Positions 8,236 to 15,863 of a stretch of 64,000 nucleotides of DNA are shown here, piece after piece. This DNA comes from CAWJLS01 sp963843755. Its GTDB lineage: Bacteria > Acidobacteriota > Thermoanaerobaculia > Multivoradales > DATKCC01. The stretch covers positions 124,001-188,000 of the forward strand of contig CAWJLS010000011.1 of NCBI GenBank assembly GCA_963843755.1, in the 5' to 3' direction. A program made the translations under genes and the position numbers. Each line of letters starts with the position of its first letter. Positions within the stretch are counted from its first letter, which is position 1. The notes beneath the pieces are model-generated. The model did not search any database. It was not told where the DNA came from and was given only the letters and a program-made list of their open reading frames with translations.

Positions 8236-8607
8236 TCAGACGATGAAGATCGGCAGGTTGATGTGGTGCTCGAAGTGCCATTCGTAGACGTAGCCGCCTA
8301 CGAACTCGACCGGAACCGTGTAGACGGCGTCCATCTCGATGTAGTCGGCCGACTTCTTGACCGTGAGCTTCTTGGGATCGAGAGGGAGGCCGAGCAGCTT
8401 CGCCTTGCCGAGGATCGACTTCTTGATCTCTTCAGGGGTCCGGTGCTCCGCGTACTGCGCCTGGTCCTCCATGTAGTCGCTGAGCTGGGCGCTGGCGATC
8501 TTGATCGGAACCATGGTCCAGGCGACGTAGGCGATCACCGCGAAGACCACCGCCCAGAAAATGCAGCCGATGTTGCCTTCGCCCCGCTGTCCTTTCGGCA
8601 CCGTCAT
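8236..8607 (-). CDS. Single-pass membrane protein, DUF4845-like
   Basis: This 123-residue protein has one N-terminal transmembrane helix (IGCIFWAVVFAVIAYVAWTMVP) and a soluble alpha/beta tail. Size, topology and position next to signal peptidase genes resemble the DUF4845 proteins that follow lepB in other bacteria, but I assign this only by resemblance. It lies 78 bp downstream of the second lepB on the same strand and may be co-transcribed. Function is unknown. Confidence 0.75.
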   Translation of the reverse strand: MTVPKGQRGEGNIGCIFWAVVFAVIAYVAWTMVPIKIASAQLSDYMEDQAQYAEHRTPEEIKKSILGKAKLLGLPLDPKKLTVKKSADYIEMDAVYTVPVEFVGGYVYEWHFEHHINLPIFIV

Positions 8608-8685
8608 CAGATCCTCTCCTTCGGTTCGGGTTGGGTCGCCAAGTCTACCCCACCTCCGGCCCCGGGCTCCCCGCCCGCGAACGGC

Positions 8686-9384
8686 TCAGCGAACCAGCCG
8701 AAACGTCCGCGCCCAGCGGGTGTGCTCGGCCAGCATCGCGGTCTGGTCGACCGTCGCGCGCCACCACGGCTCCTGCTCCACCTGGGCGCGCCGGGCCTTG
8801 GGCACGTCGACCGACCAGTAGACCAGGAGCGCCCGGCCCTTGACGTAGTCCTCCGGAACCGTGCCCCAGAACCGGGAGTCGTGGGAGTTGTCGCGGTTGT
8901 CGCCCATGCAGAAGTAGTGGCCCGCGGGGACGACGAACGGTCCGAAGTTGTCCCGCTGCCGGTAGTGCTCGGGCACGAACGGCGACTCCGGGTAGGTGGT
9001 CGGGTCGGTGAAGTAGGTGTAGGGCTCCGCGACCCGATGACCGTTGACGTAGAGCTTCTTGCCCTCGAGGTCGACCTCGTCCCCCGGCAGGCCGACGCAC
9101 CGCTTGATGAAGTCGCGCTCCGGGTCCTCCGGGTACTTGAAGACCACGATGTCGCCCCGCCGGATGTGGCGCTCCGGCAGCAGCGTCCGCTCGAGCGGCC
9201 CGAGCGCAGGCCCGTAGACGAACTTGTTGACCAGGATGTGATCGCCGACCAGCAGGTTCTCCTCCATCGAGCCCGTCGGGATCTTGAACGCCTGGACCAT
9301 CCAGGTGCGGGCGAAGACGGCGAAGATCAACGCCACCAGGAGCGCCTCGGCGACCTCCTGGAGCCACGGCTTCGGGGCGGACAT
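8686..9384 (-). CDS. lepB: Signal peptidase I (second copy)
   Basis: This 232-residue S26 peptidase has an N-terminal membrane helix (EALLVALIFAVFARTWMVQ) and the catalytic Ser in KIPTGSMEENLLVGD. The catalytic Lys is in DFIKRCVGLPGD, and box E is GHYFCMGDNRDNSHDSRFWG. It removes signal peptides from Sec/Tat substrates. Its ATG shares one base with the stop of the upstream lepB (TGATG), so the pair is translationally coupled. The two copies differ most after the active site, which suggests partly different substrates. Confidence 0.95.
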   Translation of the reverse strand: MSAPKPWLQEVAEALLVALIFAVFARTWMVQAFKIPTGSMEENLLVGDHILVNKFVYGPALGPLERTLLPERHIRRGDIVVFKYPEDPERDFIKRCVGLPGDEVDLEGKKLYVNGHRVAEPYTYFTDPTTYPESPFVPEHYRQRDNFGPFVVPAGHYFCMGDNRDNSHDSRFWGTVPEDYVKGRALLVYWSVDVPKARRAQVEQEPWWRATVDQTAMLAEHTRWARTFRLVR

Positions 9385-10058
9385 CAGTGGATGACGTGGA
9401 AGGTGCGGCCCCAGCGCGTCTTGAACGGGAACCCGATGAGCGTCTTGCCCATGTGGGTGAGCAGGTCCGCCGTGCCGTGCCACTCGCCGTCGGGCGTCTG
9501 GCCGGAGTACGACCAATAGATCATCGTCGCCCGGCCCTTGACGAGCTTCTTGGGCAGCGGGCCCCAGAACCGGCTGTCGTTCGAGTTGTCGCGGTTGTCG
9601 CCCATGCAGAAGTAGTTGCCGGCCGGGACCGTGTACGGCCCGAAAAAGTCTCGCGTCAACTGGATCCGCGGGTCGATGTGGATCGCGTACTGCGAGTCCT
9701 CGACCGGCTTGCCGTTGAGATAGAGCTGCTTGTCGATCACCTGGATCGTGTCGCCCGGCAGGCCGATGCAGCGCTTGACCAGGTCCATCTTCGGCTCCGC
9801 CGGCGCGCGGAAGATGACGATGTCGCCGCGCCGGACGTCGCGCTGGGGCAGCAGCTTCTCCTCCAGCGAGGTCGCCATCGGGCCGTAGATGAACCGGTTG
9901 ACGAACAGGTGATCGCCGACCAGCAGCGTCTTCTCCATCGACTCGCTGGGGATGTAGAAGGTCTGGACGACGAACGTGTTGGCGAAGCGGAGGAACAGCG
10001 CGGCGATCAGCAGGGCCTCGAGAATCTCGCGGAGGGGCCTCTTCGTCGGTTGGGCCAT
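9384..10058 (-). CDS. lepB: Signal peptidase I (first copy)
   Basis: This 224-residue paralogue of the neighbouring lepB has its catalytic Ser in YIPSESMEKTLLVGD, its Lys in DLVKRCIGLPGD, and box E NYFCMGDNRDNSNDSRFWG. I chose the ATG at 10058 (MAQPTKRPLREILEALLIAALFL) because it places the membrane helix at the usual distance. An upstream in-frame GTG at 10097 would add 13 residues and has no better ribosome site. The stop overlaps the start of the second copy by one base. Confidence 0.94.
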   Translation of the reverse strand: MAQPTKRPLREILEALLIAALFLRFANTFVVQTFYIPSESMEKTLLVGDHLFVNRFIYGPMATSLEEKLLPQRDVRRGDIVIFRAPAEPKMDLVKRCIGLPGDTIQVIDKQLYLNGKPVEDSQYAIHIDPRIQLTRDFFGPYTVPAGNYFCMGDNRDNSNDSRFWGPLPKKLVKGRATMIYWSYSGQTPDGEWHGTADLLTHMGKTLIGFPFKTRWGRTFHVIH

Positions 10059-10341
10059 AGCCGCAGAACTGTACCGCAAACGCTGCCGCTCCACCACCGG
10101 AGCCAGCGCCTCTCCGGACGCCGACGTGCGCCCCCTCGTGCCGGCCGCGGTCGCCCTCGAACCCCCGGCCCGGCGGTGACCGAACCGAGTCCAGGGATCT
10201 TGCGTTCGTCCAAACCGCTGGACATTGCGCGGGGCGCTCCAAGGACCCTCTCCCGCGGGTCGGCCGGCTGGCTGTCGGCCGAGACGCCGCAGGTTCGCTG
10301 GACTCCGCGGCCGATCCGTCGCTTGGCGGAAATCCTCATAA

Positions 10342-10364
10342 CTAACCTCCTGTCAGTAGGTTAG
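10342..10364. other. Inverted repeat in the lepB/HhH divergent spacer
   Basis: CTAACCT (10342-10348) and AGGTTAG (10358-10364) form a perfect 7-bp inverted repeat with a nine-base gap. It lies in the 490-bp divergent spacer between lepB and the HhH gene. It could be an operator or a small hairpin; nothing links it to a known regulator. Confidence 0.4.
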
Positions 10365-10427
10365 ATCGTTCTGGCACACCTGGATCGGAGTCTGCTCTCT
10401 CCCTGGGGCAGAACCGAGAGGAGGTGA

Positions 10428-10553
10428 GTGCCGGACGACGAAACCCGCAAACGAACGACACGGCAAGGCAAAGGGCCCCCGCACGGGGGCCCGATTCCTT
10501 CGACACCAGATCAACCACACACACGATTCACTGACAGGAGATTCAATCCATGA
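10428..10553 (+). CDS. Possible 41-codon leader ORF coupled to the HhH gene
   Basis: A GTG at 10428 immediately follows AGGAGGTGA (10419-10427), a perfect anti-Shine-Dalgarno complement, though spacing is short. The frame is open for 41 codons and ends at a TGA whose bases overlap the ATG of the HhH gene (ATGA). It contains a strong hairpin with arms GGGCCCCC and GGGGGCCC (10473-10492). The encoded peptide is Pro/Arg/Thr-rich and resembles nothing I know. It may be a regulatory leader ORF or chance. Confidence 0.3.
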   Translation: MPDDETRKRTTRQGKGPPHGGPIPSTPDQPHTRFTDRRFNP

Positions 10554-10984
10554 CCCAGATCCACACCCGTTCCAAGATCCAGATCCACGCCGCTCTCCGT
10601 CTTCAGGTCCTGGCCGCTCTGGCCCTCTTTGCCCTGGTCACGCTGTCGGTCCCCGCCGCGGCGGCCCCCAATGGAGCGAGCGCAGCGAGCGGCGCCGACG
10701 GGGCCAACGCCGTGGTCAACATCAACACCGCCAAGGCCGATCAGCTCACGCTGCTGCCCCGGGTCGGCCCGTCGATCGCCGGGCGCATCGTCGAGTACCG
10801 CGACGCGAACGGCAAGTTCGCCAGCCCGGAGGACCTGATGCTGGTCCGTGGCGTCGGCGACAAGACCTTCGAGCTGCTGGAGCCGTGGATCGCGGTTGAC
10901 GGCGACACGACGCTGACCACCAAGGTGAGCACTGCGGAGGCCCGCGAGCGGATCGCGGACGAGCCGGCCGGAGAGCAGCGGTAA
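10550..10984 (+). CDS. Secreted helix-hairpin-helix (ComEA-like) protein
   Basis: This 144-residue protein has a signal peptide (VLAALALFALVTLSVPAAAA) and one ComEA-type helix-hairpin-helix pair: VVNINTAKADQLTLLPRVGP, then the second hairpin LMLVRGVGDKTFELLEPW. ComEA proteins bind DNA at the outer face of the membrane during natural transformation. A hydrophilic C-terminal tail follows. Its own Shine-Dalgarno AGGAG lies ten bases before the ATG. No comEC is nearby, but a pseudopilin gene follows after 69 bp. Confidence 0.85.
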   Translation: MTQIHTRSKIQIHAALRLQVLAALALFALVTLSVPAAAAPNGASAASGADGANAVVNINTAKADQLTLLPRVGPSIAGRIVEYRDANGKFASPEDLMLVRGVGDKTFELLEPWIAVDGDTTLTTKVSTAEARERIADEPAGEQR

Positions 10985-10991
10985 GACGGCG

Positions 10992-11023
10992 GTGGCGGGG
11001 CCGGAGGGTTCCGGCCCCGCCAC
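10992..11023 (+). terminator. Strong hairpin between HhH and pseudopilin genes
   Basis: Perfect 13-bp arms, GTGGCGGGGCCGG (10992-11004) and CCGGCCCCGCCAC (11011-11023), flank a six-base loop just after the HhH stop. No T-run follows, so it may stabilise the 3' end or attenuate transcription rather than terminate it fully. Confidence 0.5.
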
Positions 11024-11053
11024 ACCGGATCCCTGGACCGACGGGATAAGACC

Positions 11054-11671
11054 ATGCTCGCCCACCTTCGCCCTTCTCCGCGCGGTCCAGCCCGCGGCTT
11101 CACCCTGATCGAGCTCCTGACCGTCCTGGCCGTCGCCGGCCTCCTGCTCTCCCTCGGCCTGCCGCCGCTGATCCACATCACCCAACGCGTCCGCCTGCGC
11201 CTGGCCGCCGGCGAGATGGTCGGGGTCCTGCGCAGGACCCGCCTGCGGGCGGTGCGCGAGAACGCCCATGTCGCGGTGCGCTTCATCGACGATGGCGAAG
11301 GCATCGGCTGGGCGCTCTATGCCGACGGCGACGGGGACGGCGTGCGCACCCGCGACATCCGCCGGGGTGTCGACCCGCAGCTCGAGGCGCCCCGGCCGCT
11401 GCGCCGGTTCGACGGCTCGGTCCGCCCCGGCTTTCCTCCGGGACCGCTGCCCCACGACCCGTCCGACCCGCGCCGCACCCTCCACCGGCGCGACGACCCG
11501 CTCCGCTTCGGCAACTCGGACCTGGTGAGCTTCAGCCCCCTGGGGACCTCGACCTCGGGAACGCTCTACTTGACCACCGGCGGCCGGTGGACGGCGGCGA
11601 TCCGGGTCTACGGGGCCAGCGGCAAGGTCACGGTGCTGCTCCACGACGCCGAGACGGGGGTCTGGAAATGA
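11054..11671 (+). CDS. GspH/FimT-family pseudopilin
   Basis: This 205-residue protein opens with a prepilin peptidase site and type III signal, ARGFTLIELLTVLAVAGLLL, the hallmark of type IV pilins and type II secretion pseudopilins. A GspH/FimT-like globular domain follows (LRRTRLRAVRENAHVAVRFID, GWALYADGDGDG). Minor pseudopilins of this family prime pilus or pseudopilus assembly. No other pilus genes are visible. The neighbouring ComEA-like gene suggests a possible role in DNA uptake, which is inference. Confidence 0.85.
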   Translation: MLAHLRPSPRGPARGFTLIELLTVLAVAGLLLSLGLPPLIHITQRVRLRLAAGEMVGVLRRTRLRAVRENAHVAVRFIDDGEGIGWALYADGDGDGVRTRDIRRGVDPQLEAPRPLRRFDGSVRPGFPPGPLPHDPSDPRRTLHRRDDPLRFGNSDLVSFSPLGTSTSGTLYLTTGGRWTAAIRVYGASGKVTVLLHDAETGVWK

Positions 11672-11756
11672 CCGCCCCCCGGCCGGCCAGGCGCCGCACC
11701 GTGCGGGCCACGCCGCTCACCGCCTGGGCGGCCGGCCGGTGCCGAACCGGGCGGTT

Positions 11757-11786
11757 TGACCGGTTTCGACGGGCTGGAGTAGGCTC
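11757..11786 (+). promoter_or_regulatory. Predicted promoter of cutA
   Basis: TTGACC (11757-11762), an 18-bp spacer and TAGGCT (11781-11786) form a sigma70-type promoter. The -10 ends only seven bases before the cutA ATG, implying a leaderless or nearly leaderless transcript. Confidence 0.5.
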
Positions 11787-11793
11787 CCGGCCG

Positions 11794-12171
11794 ATGGGCG
11801 CCACCGTCGTCGTTACCACCGTCGGAACCGAAGAGCAGGCCAACCTGATCGCCCGGGAGCTGGTCGCCCGGCGCCTCGCGGCGTGCGTCAACATCGTCCA
11901 CGGCGTGCGCTCGGTCTACCGCTGGCAGGGGAAGATCTGCAGCGACGCGGAGCTGCTGCTGATCGCCAAGACCATGGAGAGCGAGCTCGAGGCGGTGTTC
12001 GAGACCGTCCGGGAGCTCCACACCTACGACGTGCCGGAGCTGCTTACCTTCGACGTCGGGCGCGGCGAGCAGACCTTCCTCGACTGGATGGCCGCCTGCG
12101 TCGACAAGAGCGCCCCCTTCCCCGACGAGGACGACGCCGACGACGGCCCCCCCTTCCCGGACACGGATTAG
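11794..12171 (+). CDS. cutA: Divalent-cation tolerance protein CutA
   Basis: This 125-residue protein has the CutA1 trimer-core motifs: TTVGTEEQANLIARELVARRLAACVN (partial consensus), then VYRWQGKICSDAE and HTYDVPELL. CutA is a ferredoxin-fold trimer linked to copper tolerance in E. coli; its exact role is uncertain. The C-terminal Asp-rich extension (DEDDADD) is not typical of the family. I chose the ATG directly after the predicted promoter. It is convergent with the following PLP enzyme gene, and the short spacer carries a dispersed repeat. Confidence 0.93.
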   Translation: MGATVVVTTVGTEEQANLIARELVARRLAACVNIVHGVRSVYRWQGKICSDAELLLIAKTMESELEAVFETVRELHTYDVPELLTFDVGRGEQTFLDWMAACVDKSAPFPDEDDADDGPPFPDTD

Positions 12172-12184
12172 GCTGCAAGCCCCG

Positions 12185-12216
12185 GGAAAGGGATCGAGGG
12201 ATTGGGGGGTGATCCG
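12185..12216 (+). repeat. Dispersed convergent-spacer repeat, copy 1 (tail only)
   Basis: The segment ending in GGGATTGGGGGGTGATCCG matches the tail of the repeats at 28.5 kb (opposite strand) and 53.2 kb. It fills most of the 45-bp spacer between the convergent cutA and PLP-enzyme genes. The stem-loop half seen in the other copies is degenerate here. Confidence 0.65.
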
Positions 12217-13377
12217 TTAGATCGCGTCCAGCCCCCGCGCCAGGTCGTCCAGCAGGTCCGCCTCGTCCTCGATGCCCACCGACACCCGCACCATGCCGTC
12301 CGTCAGGCCGAGCTCGCGCCGGATGGCGGCCGGCACGGACGCATGGGTCATCGACGCCGGGTGGGAGATCAGGGTCTCGACGCCGCCCAGGCTCTCGGCC
12401 AGGCTCAGCACCTCCAGCCGATCGAGCAGGCGCTTGGCCTCGTCGTAGCCGCCGACGTCGAAGGTGATCAGGGCGCCGAAGCCGCTCGCCTGGGCCTTCT
12501 GCACGGCGTGACCCGGGTGGCTCGGGAGGCCCGGGTAGAGGACGGCGTGGACCTTCGGGTGGGCGTCGAGCGCGGCCGCCACGGCCCGGGCGTTGGCCTC
12601 GTGGCGCTCCATGCGCACGGCGAGCGTCTTGATCCCGCGCATCACCAGGAAGCTGTCCATCGGGCTCAGGATCGCCCCGGCCGATTTCGACACGAAGCGG
12701 AACCACTCCGCATCCTCCTCGCGGGAGGTGATCAGGACGCCACCGACCGAGTCGCTGTGGCCGTTGAGGAACTTGGTGGTCGAGTGGACCACGATGTCCG
12801 CCCCGAGGGCGAGCGGGCGCTGGAAGTAGGGCGACAGGAAGGTGTTGTCGACCGCCAGCAGGGCGCCGGCGTCGTGAGCGATCGAGGCCAGGGCGGAGAT
12901 GTCGCTGACCTCCATCAGGGGGTTGGTCGGCGTCTCCGCGTAGACCAGCCGGGTCTCCGGGGTCAGGGCGGCGGCGACCTTGGCCGGGTCGGTGGTGTCC
13001 ACCCAGGTGAACTTCAGGCCGTAGCGCTGCAGCACCTTGTCGAACAGCCGGTAGGTCCCGCCGTAGACGTTGTGGGACGCGATCACGTGGTCGCCGGAGC
13101 GCAGGCTGGTCATCAGCACCTGGATCGCCGCCATGCCGGAGGCAAAGGCGTGGCCCGCGATGCCTCCTTCGAGCGACGCGACGTTCTCCTCGAGCGCCTG
13201 GCGTGTCGGGTTCTGGACCCGCGCGTACTCGTACCCCTTGTCCTCCCCGAGCCCGTCGAGGACGTAGGTGGAGGTCTGGTAGATCGGGAAGGCCACCGAG
13301 CCGGTGGTCGGATCGGGGCGCTGGCCCGAGTGGATGGCGCGAGTAGAGAAGCCGCGCTTCTTTGGATCACCTTTCAC
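12217..13377 (-). CDS. Cystathionine gamma-synthase/gamma-lyase family PLP enzyme
   Basis: This 386-residue fold-type I PLP enzyme has the Cys/Met-metabolism signatures STRAIHSGQ, YEYARVQNPTR and SGMAAIQ. The PLP-lysine region is HSTTKFLNGHSDSVGG and the C-terminal part is SLGGVETLISHPASMTH. It either joins O-acyl-homoserine to cysteine or cleaves cystathionine. The segment SPYFQRPLALGAD resembles gamma-lyases, so the direction cannot be settled from sequence. The start is a GTG with GAGGAG five bases upstream. It is divergent from mtnA, another sulfur-amino-acid gene. Confidence 0.93.
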   Translation of the reverse strand: MKGDPKKRGFSTRAIHSGQRPDPTTGSVAFPIYQTSTYVLDGLGEDKGYEYARVQNPTRQALEENVASLEGGIAGHAFASGMAAIQVLMTSLRSGDHVIASHNVYGGTYRLFDKVLQRYGLKFTWVDTTDPAKVAAALTPETRLVYAETPTNPLMEVSDISALASIAHDAGALLAVDNTFLSPYFQRPLALGADIVVHSTTKFLNGHSDSVGGVLITSREEDAEWFRFVSKSAGAILSPMDSFLVMRGIKTLAVRMERHEANARAVAAALDAHPKVHAVLYPGLPSHPGHAVQKAQASGFGALITFDVGGYDEAKRLLDRLEVLSLAESLGGVETLISHPASMTHASVPAAIRRELGLTDGMVRVSVGIEDEADLLDDLARGLDAI

Positions 13378-13551
13378 GGGAACTCCTCGTCAGGTTGATC
13401 GCCGCGCCCCGGGAGGGACGGCGCTTGTACGGCTCGAGGCAGGGTGCCGCGGAGGGGGGGCCGAGACACATCGCCCCGCGGACCGGAGTGACCCGCGGCG
13501 CTCCCGGCGGCGGCACCGAGCCCGGGCAAAGGGTACTAGACTTCCCGTGCC

Positions 13552-14649
13552 ATGACCAAGAACGGACCGTTTTCCCCCATCCGCTGGCGCGACGACCACC
13601 TCGAGCTCATCGACCAGACCCGGCTCCCCGTCGAGGAGGTCTGGCTCACCTGTGACGAGGTGGACGACGTCGCGGGCGCGATCCGCCGCCTCTCGGTGCG
13701 CGGGGCGCCGGCCATCGGGGTCGCCGCGGCCTACGGCCTGGTCGTCGGGTTGACCGGAGCGGGCCCGCTCTCGGGCGACGCCCTGCGACGGCGCTTCGAC
13801 GAGGTCTCGGACCTGCTCGGCGGCACCCGGCCGACGGCGGTCAACCTCCACTGGGCCCTGGCGCGCGGACGAGAGGTTTTCGAGCGCGCCCTCCAGCCAG
13901 ACGCGGGAGAAGGAGACGGTGGCGATGGCGCCGCGGTCCGGGCGGCGCTGCTCTCCTGGGCCGAAGAGCTCCACGCCCGCGACATCGAGACCAACCGCCG
14001 GATCGGCGAGCACGGCGCGGCTCTCTTCGCCGAGGGCGACCGGGTGCTGACCCACTGCAACGCCGGAGCGCTGGCGACGGCGGGCTACGGCACGGCGATC
14101 GGGGTCATCCACTCGGCCTGGGACCGGGGCCGGGTCGGCCAGGTCTGGGTGGACGAGACCCGGCCGCTGCTCCAGGGCGCGCGGCTCACGGCCTGGGAGC
14201 TCCAGAAGATCGGCATCCCCCACCGGCTGGTGACCGACTCGAGCGCCGGCTCGCTGATGACCCGGAGCCTGGTCGACCGGATCGTGGTCGGCGCCGACCG
14301 GATCGCGGCCAACGGCGACACGGCCAACAAGATCGGTACCTACGTGCTGGCAGTGCTGGCCCAGCGCCACGGGGTGCCGTTCTACATCGCGGCGCCGCTG
14401 TCGACCGTCGATCCGGACACGGCGACCGGGGCGGAGATCCCGATCGAGGAGCGGGCGGCCGGGGAGGTGACGAGCGTGTTCGGGACGCGGGTGGCGCCGG
14501 AGGGGGTCGAGGCGGCGAACCCGGCCTTCGACGTCACGCCGGCGGAGCTGATCACGGCGATCATCACCGAGGTCGGGGTGCTGGAGGCGCCGTACACCGA
14601 GAGCCTGGCGGAGGCACTACGGCGAGGGGCGGCCGAAGGCGAGCGCTGA
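13552..14649 (+). CDS. mtnA: Methylthioribose-1-phosphate isomerase
   Basis: This 365-residue protein is of the eIF2B-like isomerase family. It has VRGAPAIGVAAAYG, the catalytic-Cys segment THCNAGALATAGYGTA and the Asp segment VVGADRIAANGDTANKIGTY. It isomerises 5-methylthioribose 1-phosphate to the ribulose form in methionine salvage. A TAGACT hexamer at 13537-13542 lies nine bases before the ATG, so the leader is probably only a few bases. No other salvage genes are adjacent. Confidence 0.95.
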   Translation: MTKNGPFSPIRWRDDHLELIDQTRLPVEEVWLTCDEVDDVAGAIRRLSVRGAPAIGVAAAYGLVVGLTGAGPLSGDALRRRFDEVSDLLGGTRPTAVNLHWALARGREVFERALQPDAGEGDGGDGAAVRAALLSWAEELHARDIETNRRIGEHGAALFAEGDRVLTHCNAGALATAGYGTAIGVIHSAWDRGRVGQVWVDETRPLLQGARLTAWELQKIGIPHRLVTDSSAGSLMTRSLVDRIVVGADRIAANGDTANKIGTYVLAVLAQRHGVPFYIAAPLSTVDPDTATGAEIPIEERAAGEVTSVFGTRVAPEGVEAANPAFDVTPAELITAIITEVGVLEAPYTESLAEALRRGAAEGER

Positions 14650-14716
14650 GGGGCGGGTAGGGCGGGAGGAGCGGAGCGGGAGCCGAGGTGAGGGCGGGGC
14701 GGGGTGAGCTGCGGCG

Positions 14717-14959
14717 AGGGGTCTGCCGGGAGCGGGCCGGGAGGCCCGGCTTCCGGGACGGCGAGCGTCATGGGCGGCTGGGAGACAAACGCTCGCCTCG
14801 GCTCGGAGCGCGCCGGGCCGCACGGGCTGCTCAAACGGTCCCGCGGGCACGCTCCTCGACGCCCTCCAGCCCGGGCCTCCCGACCCCCTCCCCCCGCGGA
14901 TCGTTCGCCTTCTCCTACCCCCGGGGCCATGAGGGGGAGGAGGGGGTCGGGAGGCCCGG
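14717..14959 (+). repeat. Long-stem intergenic repeat with alternative hairpins
   Basis: The first 60 or so bases, starting TCTGCCGGGAGCGGGCCGGG, align with the element at 57.66 kb at roughly 80 percent by eye. A central arm (14871-14891) can pair over 12 bp with an upstream arm (14738-14749). It can instead pair over a perfect 21 bp with a downstream arm (14939-14959), so the two folds exclude each other. The element lies in the gene-free stretch between mtnA and ssrA. Confidence 0.6.
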
Positions 14960-15289
14960 AGCTTCTGCTCGCCGCCTGTACTGCTCATCCTGTGGCCTCA
15001 CACCCTCTCCTGCGCTTCGGTGACGGGGTGACAAGACGACAGCAGGTCGGGAAGCTCCAGAGCGACCCATTCATATGTCCCACCTACCCCTCAGGGCAGA
15101 AGATGAACGACTCATTAGGAAAATGTACATCTCATGACTCGATGACGGCGAGGTGTCTTCCCGCCGCGTGAGACCCATTTCAGAGCAGAGCGGGAAGTGG
15201 CATTGGAATGACCACCTTGGGCTCGGCCAATGGTGGGTGACGAGGAGCGAGCGCCCCCTCCACCTTCGCCTCGCATCTCACACCCCCCA
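14960..15289. other. Gene-free spacer 3' of ssrA
   Basis: I see no convincing gene here. A patch at about 15068-15160 is clearly less GC-rich than its surroundings (for example CATTCATATG and AGGAAAATGTACATC). The 3' end of ssrA is a common phage or island attachment site, but I found no integrase and no second copy of the ssrA 3' end, so an island remnant is only a guess. Confidence 0.4.
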
Positions 15290-15319
15290 GAAACACCAAA
15301 GCCCGGGCTAAGCCCGGGC
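15290..15319 (-). terminator. Intrinsic terminator of ssrA
   Basis: Read on the minus strand, GCCCGGGC-TTA-GCCCGGGC forms a perfect 8-bp hairpin (15301-15319). TTTGGTGTTT follows, 29 bases beyond the tmRNA CCA end. Confidence 0.8.
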
Positions 15320-15347
15320 GGAGGTAACTCGACATCGATCTAGAACT

Positions 15348-15706
15348 TGGTGGAGGCGGTGGGAATCGAACCCACGTCCGAGAAACACAATCCGAAAGCA
15401 TCTACGTGCGTAGCTCCCTCTGGGGATTTCGCCGTCGCGCCACAGGAGGAAGCGTCCGCGCGCGAGCGGCTAGACTCGTGAAAAATCCGGATCCGTCACG
15501 AGCCCTACCCGGATCCTTCGATCTACTTTAGCGGCGCCCCGGAGCCTGCCGTAGATCAGGGCCTGGCTCCGGCGCGTCACGACCTATGGTTAGGCCGCGA
15601 GTGCGAAGTTGTCGTTGGCAACTATGATGATCTCAGTTTTACGAGTGGATCACTCGGCACGCAGCCTTCAGACTGCCTTGTTCCCCGTCGAATCCAGTGC
15701 GCCCCC
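15348..15706 (-). ncRNA. ssrA: Transfer-messenger RNA (tmRNA)
   Basis: The 5' end GGGGGCGCACTGGATTCGACGGGG and the 3' end GTGGGTTCGATTCCCACCGCCTCCACCA (described by its parts) form the tRNA-like domain. The 7-bp acceptor stem pairs GGGGGCG with CGCCTCC. The tag frame at 15619-15590 reads GCC AAC GAC AAC TTC GCA CTC GCG GCC TAA, giving ANDNFALAA. The encoded CCA is present and the molecule is about 359 nt in one piece. tmRNA with SmpB rescues stalled ribosomes and tags products for ClpXP-type degradation. It is convergent with mtnA. Confidence 0.97.
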
Positions 15707-15863
15707 TTGCGGCCGAACCAGGCCCTGTCAAAACCGGTCAGGGCCTGCGACCTGCGGGTCTCGCTGCCGCCGATCCGAGGGACCGGCGGGCGGTTCGAGA
15801 CGGTGCCAACGAGCTTCGTCGACCAGTTGAGAAAGAGCGTACTTCTCGCTGGAGTACAACCGC

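Noticed and set aside
14704..15171. 155-codon frame between mtnA and ssrA
   Set aside because: It runs through the long-stem repeat, is Gly/Pro/Arg-rich and has no ribosome site.
15726..15731. TTGACA on the minus strand upstream of ssrA as a -35 box
   Set aside because: It lies only 19 bases from the tmRNA 5' end, too close for a -35, and there is no -10 between.
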